Below the pieces are notes generated by a model. The model had not been told where the DNA came from, searched no databases, and saw nothing but the letters and a program-made list of their open reading frames with translations. Source: Paraburkholderia domus (GTDB lineage Bacteria > Pseudomonadota > Gammaproteobacteria > Burkholderiales > Burkholderiaceae). Taken from it: a DNA stretch of 64,000 nt. The stretch is from positions 868,001 through 932,000 of the forward strand of contig NZ_CAJNAT010000001.1 of assembly GCF_905220705.1 (NCBI RefSeq), written 5' to 3'. How positions within the stretch are numbered: position 1 is the first letter of the stretch; every line of letters begins with the position of its first letter. The translations under genes and the position numbers were made by a program. Shown here in pieces: positions 35,758 through 42,897 of this stretch.

Positions 35758-37167
35758 ATGAAGCGCACTATCATTGCAGCGGCTGTCCTGTCGACAATGG
35801 CAGCAAGTTCGGCTTACGCAGAAGGATGCACGGCGGGCTGCGACCCGGCCGAGCTCTTTACGGCAACGAACGTCTACACCGACATCGGCGAATTCGGCTT
35901 CATTACGCTGCGTGGCAAGGTCGACGTGTCGAGCAGTTCCGGCGCGACGGTCAACAACACGCAAGCCGTGAACATCAGCGGCGTCGACATGAAGACGCCA
36001 CCGCAGACCTATGTCTCCGGCAACGTGACCACGAAAATCAACACGACGGATAGCTGGAACCATGCGAGCGGCAGTGGTGGCGGCTGGGGCGTGAGCCAGT
36101 CGTATAGCACCAACGCCTGGGCCTACGACAAGAGCAACACGCAAACGAACACGGCCTCGTCGAGCGCTGCCTTTATCGCAGGCGGCGGCTTCGCGGCGGG
36201 CGTCGAATCGTCGTACAAGGGCTACAACTATGTGAACACGCATGCCTCCGCGAACGGCTTCCTCGCAGCCGGTTTTATCGCCGGTCTCGGTCATGTCGGG
36301 AGCGTCATCTTCGGCGGCGCCGCAGCAGGCTTCGCTGGTGCGCTGAACACCCACGCGTCGGACAACTACGGCGGCGGCTTTGCTGCCCAGGCAGCCGGCT
36401 ACGGCGTGGCGTTCGGCGGCTACGCAGCAGCGAGCCAGAACACGGCGACGGAAACCCGCAGCGGCTACGGCTACAAGGCAAACGCCAGCTATTCGGAAGG
36501 CAGCCATGCCTACGGATGGGCCAATAACTACGACGACAACCGGGGCTCCATCACGGTCACGGGTAGCGTCACCCAGCACATCAACACCGAAACGCCGACA
36601 ACGATGTCGGCCGGCATCGGCGACGGCGCCCTGGGTACCGCGAGCGGCAATATCGGCGTCAACATCGCCAGCGGCGTAGACAACGCCCAATCCAATGACG
36701 CCGCCCTGTCGAACATGGATGTCGGCCCCGTGTTCGGTACCGCGCAGATCTACTCGACGCAATCGTCGACCGGCTCGGCGAAGGTGGGAGACTTCAACTT
36801 CGTTGCTTCCGTCGGCGCAAACGCACTGGCCGACGCAACGGGCAACATCGGGGTGAACGTGGCCTCGGGCGTGGGCAACGTGCAAAACAACAGCCTGGCA
36901 GCATCGGCTACGACAGACAGCAGCGGCAGCAACAGCATGGGCTGGGGGAATAACAAGGGCGGCAGCATGCAAGGTGGCGAAGTCATCGCCAGCGATCAGA
37001 ACTGCCAGACCGCAGATGCAGGTGTTACTGGCCAATTCACCGGCTCGGCGACGCTCGGCATGGGTGCTCTTGCCAATGCTAACGGCAACATCGGTGTGAA
37101 TATCGCGTCGGGCGTAGGCAACCTGCAACACAATGGCCTTGCAGTCGCCAGCGTGTCGCATCAGTAA
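35758..37167 (+). CDS. Fap-like major amyloid subunit candidate (three repeats, Gly/Ala-rich centre)
   Basis: A 469-residue secreted protein (signal peptide MKRTIIAAAVLSTMAASSAYA). Residues about 55-280 are rich in Gly, Ser, Asn, Thr and Tyr, including a Gly/Ala hydrophobic tract (about 165-225). Three well-kept 31-residue repeats follow at about 287-317, 352-382 and 433-463, each with (S/T/N)GNIGVN(I/V)ASGV(D/G)N(A/V/L)Q. The core GVNxASGxxNxQxN matches the Fap amyloid motif remembered as GVNxAAGxxNxQxN. Cys24, Cys28 and Cys416 are the only mature cysteines; a CxC or CxxC tail motif is absent. It lies 29 bp after the smaller subunit and before a stable hairpin, in the position of fapC. Confidence 0.86.
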   Translation: MKRTIIAAAVLSTMAASSAYAEGCTAGCDPAELFTATNVYTDIGEFGFITLRGKVDVSSSSGATVNNTQAVNISGVDMKTPPQTYVSGNVTTKINTTDSWNHASGSGGGWGVSQSYSTNAWAYDKSNTQTNTASSSAAFIAGGGFAAGVESSYKGYNYVNTHASANGFLAAGFIAGLGHVGSVIFGGAAAGFAGALNTHASDNYGGGFAAQAAGYGVAFGGYAAASQNTATETRSGYGYKANASYSEGSHAYGWANNYDDNRGSITVTGSVTQHINTETPTTMSAGIGDGALGTASGNIGVNIASGVDNAQSNDAALSNMDVGPVFGTAQIYSTQSSTGSAKVGDFNFVASVGANALADATGNIGVNVASGVGNVQNNSLAASATTDSSGSNSMGWGNNKGGSMQGGEVIASDQNCQTADAGVTGQFTGSATLGMGALANANGNIGVNIASGVGNLQHNGLAVASVSHQ

Positions 37168-37186
37168 CTAAAGCTGTATCGCAGGA

Positions 37187-37221
37187 AGACACCGGTCAGC
37201 CTTCGGGCTGACCGGCTGTCT
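37187..37221 (+). other. Stable UUCG hairpin between the major subunit and the peptidase gene
   Basis: CCGGTCAGCC (37192-37201), loop TTCG and GGCTGACCGG (37206-37215) form a perfect ten-base stem, extended by AGACA/TGTCT with one bulged base. There is no T tract after it. In the RNA this is a very stable UUCG tetraloop hairpin. It could protect the 3' end of the subunit message and lower expression of downstream genes. Confidence 0.8.
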
Positions 37222-37242
37222 CCGCAGTGGGGGGGATAGACC

Positions 37243-37953
37243 ATGTTCGGGGTGAGCAGGGCAACGCATGGCTTTTTTCCGGCACTCTTCGCTGGACTCG
37301 TGCTGTCGCAGACGGGCCATGCGCAGAGTGCCCTTTCCATGAACGCGTCAGCGGGCGTGCCGTTCAGCGTGAACGTGCGCTCGATCCGCGAGATCCGCTA
37401 CAACCACATCGTTTCGCAGCAGTACGACTACAGCTGCGGCTCGGCCGCTCTGGCCACGTTGCTGAAGTACGGCTACGGCATCGACATTCCCGAGACTGAA
37501 CTGATCCGCCGCATGATGGTGTTCTCGACACCAGAGGTGGTGGTGAAGAACGGCTTCTCGATGCTCGACATGAAGAAGTTCGTCGAAACGATCGGCCTGC
37601 GCGGCCGAGGTTTCCGCGTCACCGCCGAAGCGCTCTATCACCTGCAGATTCCGGTGCTCGTGCTGATGAACAGCGACGGCTACGAGCACTTCGTCATCGT
37701 CAAGCACGCGGAAGACGGCCGCATCTTCATTGCCGACCCAGCGCTCGGCAACCGCATCGTCATGGAAGACGACTTCGTCAAGAAATGGAACGGCCTCGTA
37801 TTCGCGGTCGTCGGCAAGCCATTTAAGGAGGATTCTCCGCTCTTGCAAGGCAACGAGTCGCTCGCGCTCAAGCTGCGCGAACGCGCGCTTGAAAACGGCA
37901 CGGCTGCGACTCCCTTTGTTGAATACGGTTTGATCAAGGCAGAGTTGTTCTGA
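37243..37953 (+). CDS. C39-type cysteine peptidase, FapD-like
   Basis: A 236-residue exported protease. After a signal peptide (about 1-27, GHAQ) the C39 core shows QQYDYSCGSAA with oxyanion Gln59/60 and catalytic Cys65, then YEHFVIVKH with His149, and FIADPALGN with Asp165: a complete catalytic triad. Bacteriocin-type C39 domains are fused to ABC exporters; this one is a stand-alone periplasmic form, as is FapD of the Pseudomonas Fap system. Its place directly after the repeat-rich subunit and before the FapE-like protein matches fapD. The target (subunit or pore) is inferred. The next gene follows after six bases. Confidence 0.88.
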   Translation: MFGVSRATHGFFPALFAGLVLSQTGHAQSALSMNASAGVPFSVNVRSIREIRYNHIVSQQYDYSCGSAALATLLKYGYGIDIPETELIRRMMVFSTPEVVVKNGFSMLDMKKFVETIGLRGRGFRVTAEALYHLQIPVLVLMNSDGYEHFVIVKHAEDGRIFIADPALGNRIVMEDDFVKKWNGLVFAVVGKPFKEDSPLLQGNESLALKLRERALENGTAATPFVEYGLIKAELF

Positions 37954-37959
37954 CTCATC

Positions 37960-38760
37960 ATGGACCGAAACTTACTCACCATTGGCTGTGCGTTGTGTTT
38001 CGCAACGTGCGGCCTTGCATCAGTCGCAAACGCTGCGGAGCAGGCGTCGACTGTGTTTGAAGACGTCAGCGCGCTCAAGCTGCAACCCGTCGACGACGCC
38101 ATCCTCGCCAACCAGACCGGCAAAGGTATCGCAGGAGACATCATTTCAGGCGTCGTCATCAACCTGCTGTCGCAATGGCAGCTGCCGAACGGCGTCACCG
38201 CGGTCGCCTCGGGCGCGATCTCCGTCGTCACCAACACGCTCAACCAGGCGAGCGTCCAGGTCAATTCATCCGCCTCCGTGACCGGCCCGAACGGTACCTG
38301 GGGCAGCGGCGCAAACCGCAACGCCAGCGCGAGCGGCGGGCAGAACGTCAGCGTCAACGGCGTCTCGCAGATCACTCAGGTGGCCGGCAACGGCAACCTC
38401 GGCACCAACCAGGCGCTGATCGATTTCGACGCGTCGCCAGGCAGCCTGACGGGCGGGTCCTATAACAACGCAACCTCGGCCGCCGCAAGCAATGCGAACG
38501 GCTCGGTGACAGCCTCCGTCAGCCTCGCCAACGGCGGCATTTCGATTGCGCTGCAAACGCCAGGCGGTGTCGCCGCCCAAACCATCGCGCCGGCCAGCGC
38601 GCAACAAGCCGGCATGATTGCCCAGCTCTTGCAGATTGCAGGGAATAACCAGCAAGTCGCCAACCAGTTGCAACTGCATTTGCAGACGCAGCAGATGTCG
38701 GCCTCGATGCTGCGCCAGATAGGCGTCCTGCAAGCCCTGCAAAACAGCGTAAGGAGATAA
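37960..38760 (+). CDS. Secreted protein, FapE-like candidate (one Fap-type motif)
   Basis: A 266-residue secreted protein (signal peptide about 1-26, ANAAE). After a hydrophobic segment (about 58-98) there is an Asn/Ser/Gly-rich region with one motif like the repeats of the subunits, VNGVSQITQVAGNGNLGTN. The C-terminal third (QQAGMIAQLLQIAGNNQQVA onward) is a Gln/Asn/Leu-rich helix-prone region. Position between the C39 peptidase and the barrel corresponds to fapE. The assignment relies on order and composition, because sequence similarity is weak. Confidence 0.75.
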   Translation: MDRNLLTIGCALCFATCGLASVANAAEQASTVFEDVSALKLQPVDDAILANQTGKGIAGDIISGVVINLLSQWQLPNGVTAVASGAISVVTNTLNQASVQVNSSASVTGPNGTWGSGANRNASASGGQNVSVNGVSQITQVAGNGNLGTNQALIDFDASPGSLTGGSYNNATSAAASNANGSVTASVSLANGGISIALQTPGGVAAQTIAPASAQQAGMIAQLLQIAGNNQQVANQLQLHLQTQQMSASMLRQIGVLQALQNSVRR

Positions 38761-38861
38761 AAAAACGGGCCGCCACCCGATCAGGAAGGGGACCAGTACC
38801 AAAGCGATTGCGCGATGCAAGGAGACATGCGACGCGCAGTCAGAATACCGGGGGAACAAAA

Positions 38862-40301
38862 ATGATCAGATTCTCAAAGACCGGTGCGCCGCGCATGGCG
38901 CTAGCGGCCATTCCGGCCGCAGCCATGCTGTTTGCGCTATCGCAGGGGGCCAGCGCTCAGGCCCTCGCCGATCAATCGATTGAAGACCGGCTGAACACGC
39001 TCATGCGCGTTGTCGGCGAGCAGCAAAAGCAGATCAGTTCACTCGAACAGCAGGTCACGAACCTCGAGATGTCGCAACGCGGCCGCGGTGCACCGGGTTA
39101 CGGTGAGCCGACCGGCAGCGCCGCGGTCGCCGAGCAACCCGGTGCAGACGGCCTGCCGGTGCCGCTGCCGCCGCTGGCCCAGGTGAACCCGGGCACGCCC
39201 GCGCCGGGCAGCGCCACCGGCACCGCAACCGGCGTGCCGGTCAATCCGCCGGTGCCTGAAAGCAGCAGTGGAGGCGGTCTGCCGGCAGCGACCGACGGCA
39301 GCGGCGCGGTCGGCCAGACGCAGAAGGCCGCGCAGCCGGTGCGCACACAAGCGGAAGACGCAGTTGTGCAGAACCAGCAGCACACGCCGCTGTTCGAGCA
39401 CAAGCTGACCCTCGACTGGGGTATCAACGATACCTACTACGACCGCCGCCAGTTGCAACTGTCCGGCTTCCTCGCGCTCGATGCGATTTTCCTCGGCAAC
39501 ATCAATCTCGGCGAAACCAAGTCGCACCAGGTGATGGCCGACCTCGACACGCGCTACGGTCTGACCGACCGCATCAGCGTCGACGTCGACGTGCCGTATA
39601 TCTACCGGCACAGCAACTTCATCATCGGCGGGGCCGGCGGGGCGGCGAATAGCGAATCGGACGCCTCGGCAAATTCGAGCGACATTGGCGACGTCAACTT
39701 CGGGATCTACTACCAGTTCCTGAAGGAAACCAACAACCTGCCGGACCTGGTCGGCAGCCTGCGCATCAAGGCGCCGACCGGTTCGTCGCCGTTCGGCATC
39801 AAGGTGCAGCAGGTCGATGCCGACAACACCAACCTCGTCGCCCCCACCAAGCTGCCCACCGGCACCGGCTTCTGGAACATCACGGCGGGCCTGTCGGTGT
39901 TGAAGACCTACGATCCGGTCGTGCTGTTCGGCAGCGTCTCGTACACCTACAACATTGCACGCTCGTTCTCGGACATCTCGTCGGTCGTCGGCCAGACGGA
40001 ACCGGCGACGGTCAAGATCGGCGACGTCGTGCAGTTCGGCGGCGGCGTAGCACTGGCATTCTCGGACAAGGACTCAGCCAGCATCTCGTACACGATGGCG
40101 CTGGAACCCGAGTCGCAAACCAAGGCGCCAGGCGGAACCTATTCGAAGGTGCCGGGCAGCGAGACCACTGCTGCCGCACTGACCTTCGGCTTGAATCACG
40201 TAGTGAACAAGCACTTGACGATCAACGGTTCAGTGTCTGTCGGCCTCACGCCCGACACGCCGAACTTCGTGATCGGCGTGCGCTTTCCCTACACTTTTTG
40301 A
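38862..40301 (+). CDS. Outer-membrane barrel with N-terminal coiled coil, FapF-like transporter
   Basis: A 479-residue outer-membrane protein. Signal peptide (about 1-32, GASAQ), then a short coiled coil (about 37-70; EDRLNTLMRVVGEQQKQISS), a Pro/Gly/Ala-rich linker (about 72-165) and a C-terminal barrel domain with alternating strands (HKLTLDWGINDTYYDR, ISVDVDVPYIYRHSNF) that ends in FVIGVRFPYTF, with terminal Phe as in outer-membrane barrels. FapF, the secretion pore for Fap subunits, has the same coiled-coil-linker-barrel plan. Start ATG 38862 has a GGGGGAA element upstream. The EBP2 gene follows after 24 bases. Confidence 0.88.
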   Translation: MIRFSKTGAPRMALAAIPAAAMLFALSQGASAQALADQSIEDRLNTLMRVVGEQQKQISSLEQQVTNLEMSQRGRGAPGYGEPTGSAAVAEQPGADGLPVPLPPLAQVNPGTPAPGSATGTATGVPVNPPVPESSSGGGLPAATDGSGAVGQTQKAAQPVRTQAEDAVVQNQQHTPLFEHKLTLDWGINDTYYDRRQLQLSGFLALDAIFLGNINLGETKSHQVMADLDTRYGLTDRISVDVDVPYIYRHSNFIIGGAGGAANSESDASANSSDIGDVNFGIYYQFLKETNNLPDLVGSLRIKAPTGSSPFGIKVQQVDADNTNLVAPTKLPTGTGFWNITAGLSVLKTYDPVVLFGSVSYTYNIARSFSDISSVVGQTEPATVKIGDVVQFGGGVALAFSDKDSASISYTMALEPESQTKAPGGTYSKVPGSETTAAALTFGLNHVVNKHLTINGSVSVGLTPDTPNFVIGVRFPYTF

Positions 40302-40325
40302 CGTGCCAACGATACGAGGTTGATC

Positions 40326-41930
40326 GTGCGCGAATCACCCCATCTGAGCAGTGTTACACCGCCCTCCGGCGCTCATCTGTCGATTGCCCGAGCGCAGGAA
40401 GCCCCTGTGACACGAGCGACGGAAGTCCTCGCAGGGCGACCGGCGGAAGTCTCTTTGGCGCGCCCTCAGGAGTCCGCTGCGGGACGCCTGCACGAGCCCG
40501 CCGCCGCGAAAGAGACCTGTCTGCTGCACGCGCAGACCGAACGGGTGCTGCTGTACGTTGCGCGCACGCCGGACGAGACGCTGATCGCCCATCTGAAGAG
40601 CCGCGGCTGGCACGTGATGGCAGCCCGCTCGGCGCATGAGGTCGCGCGCCTCTCCAAGCCTGACGTGATATGCGCCGGCATCGTCGATCTGGCCAGCTTT
40701 GCGTTGCGCGACCTTGGCGGCCTCGAAGCGAGCCTGCGTCAGCAGCAGATCGGCTGGATTGCGCTCGCCACTGCGGAGCGCCTCACCGACCCCGATGTGC
40801 GGCGCCTGATCCGCCACTACTGCTTCGACTACGTCAAAACGCCGGTGGCCAACGCCACGATCGACTACCTCGCCAGTCATGCCTTCGGCATGGTGACGTT
40901 GTGCGATGCCGATGAGATCCCGCCCGCCGCGCCCGCCGCCGATGACGACGACGAAATGGTCGGTACCTGCGAGGCGATGCAGCAACTGTTCCGCACCATC
41001 CGCAAAGTCGCCAATACCGACGCCAGCGTGTTCATCTCGGGTGAATCCGGCACCGGCAAGGAACTCACCGCGCTGGCGATCCACGAACGCTCGCCGCGCC
41101 GCAAGGCGCCGTTCGTCGCCATCAACTGCGGCGCGATTCCACATCATCTGTTGCAGTCCGAACTATTCGGTTATGAACGTGGCGCATTCACCGGCGCGAA
41201 CCAGCGCAAGATCGGCCGGGTCGAGTCTGCGGACGGCGGCACCTTGTTGCTCGACGAAATAGGCGACCTGCCGATGGAAAGCCAGGCAAGCCTGCTGCGC
41301 TTTTTGCAGGAAGGCAAGATCGAGCGGCTCGGCGGCCGCGAATCGATCCCGGTGGACGTGCGAATCATCTCGGCGACCCACGTGGATCTCGAGGTCGCGA
41401 TGCGCGAGGGCCAGTTCCGTGCCGACCTGTTTCACCGCCTGTGCGTGCTGCGGGTGGACGAACCGCCGTTGCGTGCCCGCGGCAAGGACATAGAGATTCT
41501 CGCGCATCACATCATGCACAAGTTCAAAACCGACAGCGCGCGCAAGATCCGTGGCTTTACGCCGTCGGCGATCGAGGCGCTGTACAACTACAACTGGCCC
41601 GGCAATGTGCGCGAGCTGATCAACCGCGTGCGCCGCGCGATCGTGATGGCGGAAAACAAGCTGATTTCCGCCGACGACCTCGACCTCGCGCAGTTCACCG
41701 AGCAACAGACCATGAGCCTCTCGCAGGCACGCGATGCCGCCGAGAAGCGCGCGATCGAAGCGGCGCTGCTGCGGCATCGTCATCGGCTGAACGAGGCGGC
41801 CGTGGATCTGAATATCTCGCGCGTGACGCTGTACCGGCTGATGGGCCACCACGGATTGCGGGAGCTGAGTGCGGCCGACGAGAAGGCGTCGTTTGAACCG
41901 CTCGCCGCGGAAGGACCTTCGCACAAATGA
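40326..41930 (+). CDS. Sigma-54 activator, VpsR-like (EBP2), last gene of the Fap-like operon
   Basis: A 534-residue paralogue of EBP1. A basic Ala/Arg-rich N-terminal extension (about 1-72) precedes the VpsR-like degenerate receiver domain (about 73-195; Asp121 in AGIVDLAS). The AAA+ domain has Walker A GESGTGKE (239-246), GAFTGA (286-291) and Walker B LLLDEIGD (307-314). The C-terminal helix-turn-helix is HRLNEAAVDLNISRVTLYRL. The GTG at 40326 has GAGG six bases upstream; a TTG at 40320 is less well spaced. It follows the FapF-like gene by 24 bases, so it is probably made with the operon, giving possible positive feedback. Confidence 0.92.
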   Translation: MRESPHLSSVTPPSGAHLSIARAQEAPVTRATEVLAGRPAEVSLARPQESAAGRLHEPAAAKETCLLHAQTERVLLYVARTPDETLIAHLKSRGWHVMAARSAHEVARLSKPDVICAGIVDLASFALRDLGGLEASLRQQQIGWIALATAERLTDPDVRRLIRHYCFDYVKTPVANATIDYLASHAFGMVTLCDADEIPPAAPAADDDDEMVGTCEAMQQLFRTIRKVANTDASVFISGESGTGKELTALAIHERSPRRKAPFVAINCGAIPHHLLQSELFGYERGAFTGANQRKIGRVESADGGTLLLDEIGDLPMESQASLLRFLQEGKIERLGGRESIPVDVRIISATHVDLEVAMREGQFRADLFHRLCVLRVDEPPLRARGKDIEILAHHIMHKFKTDSARKIRGFTPSAIEALYNYNWPGNVRELINRVRRAIVMAENKLISADDLDLAQFTEQQTMSLSQARDAAEKRAIEAALLRHRHRLNEAAVDLNISRVTLYRLMGHHGLRELSAADEKASFEPLAAEGPSHK

Positions 41931-42201
41931 CGCGCCGCGCCGGCTGGGTTGACTGGCGCGGCCGGCGGCGCGGGATTGCCTGCCACGGTGCGGCACCGCC
42001 TGCGCAGAACCACGCCGCGCCCTGCCGTGGTGGGAGCGCTGCCGGCCCAGCCTGCGCTTCACTTGCCCCACCGCGGCGGAAGCGTGAGCGGTCAGGCAGG
42101 AGCTTGCGTAGCCACACATCCGCGCTGCGAACCGGCATGCACAGCGGCACCCTCTTGCGCCTCAGGTAGAATCAACCCGGTTACGTTCCCCTTTCCATTC
42201 G

Positions 42202-42702
42202 ATGACGACGCTCACCCTGATCGTCGCTCGCGCCAATAACGGCGTGATCGGCCGCGACAACCAGTTGCCCTGGCGACTTCCCGAAGACCTCGCGTTCTTC
42301 AAGCGCACCACGATGGGCGCGCCCATCATCATGGGCCGCAAGACGCATGAATCGATCGGCCGGCCGTTGCCGGGACGCCGCAACATTGTCGTGACACGGG
42401 ACGCCGCGCGGCGCTTTCAGGGCTGCGACACGGCCACTACCCTTGAAGACGCACTGAAGCTCGCCGCGCAGGACCAGGCGCCGGTAGCGTTTCTGATTGG
42501 CGGTGCGCAGTTGTATGCAGAAGGTTTGCGTCAGGCGGACAAGCTGATCATCACCGAGATTTCCGCCGACTTCGAAGGCGACGCCACGTTCCCGGAGCTC
42601 GACGAAAGCGAATGGGAAGAAGTCGCGCATGAAACGCATCGCGCGGACGCACCGAATGACTTCGACTATGCATTCGTGACGTATAAGCGCAAGGGCGCCT
42701 GA
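42202..42702 (+). CDS. folA: Dihydrofolate reductase
   Basis: Reduces dihydrofolate to tetrahydrofolate with NADPH. The 166 residues show the start [21 protein letters not shown], with Trp after [14 protein letters not shown] with the substrate-binding acidic residue, [19 protein letters not shown] and [13 protein letters not shown]. All are typical of chromosomal DHFR. Nothing suggests a trimethoprim-resistant plasmid type. A terminator follows at 42794. Confidence 0.97.
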   Translation: MTTLTLIVARANNGVIGRDNQLPWRLPEDLAFFKRTTMGAPIIMGRKTHESIGRPLPGRRNIVVTRDAARRFQGCDTATTLEDALKLAAQDQAPVAFLIGGAQLYAEGLRQADKLIITEISADFEGDATFPELDESEWEEVAHETHRADAPNDFDYAFVTYKRKGA

Positions 42703-42793
42703 TGTTTTGCGCCACGCCTGACTGACGGTCCGCGCTTCGCGCACCAGGTTTTGCGCATTCATCATTCGCCACCCGCCGCCACGCACGCATAAA

Positions 42794-42823
42794 AAACGCC
42801 ACGCAGTTGCATGCGTGGCGTTT
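42794..42823 (+). terminator. Bidirectional terminator between folA and pmbA
   Basis: AAACGCCACGCA (42794-42805) pairs perfectly with TGCGTGGCGTTT (42812-42823), loop of six. A-rich sequence on the left and T-rich on the right serve both convergent genes. Confidence 0.88.
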
Positions 42824-42897
42824 CTGTTTCCAGCCCTGCTTTACGACCGGGCCGCGAGTGGTCTGCGGCCGGTTTGGGCGTAACTTGATCGAACCGC

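Noticed and set aside
35725-37161. 478-codon minus-strand ORF
   Set aside because: Shadow of the major repeat subunit, which has a signal peptide and clear repeats.
32042-41930. Curli-type amyloid system
   Set aside because: The repeats lack the curli pattern and there is no CsgG-like lipoprotein; the C39 peptidase and coiled-coil barrel fit Fap instead.
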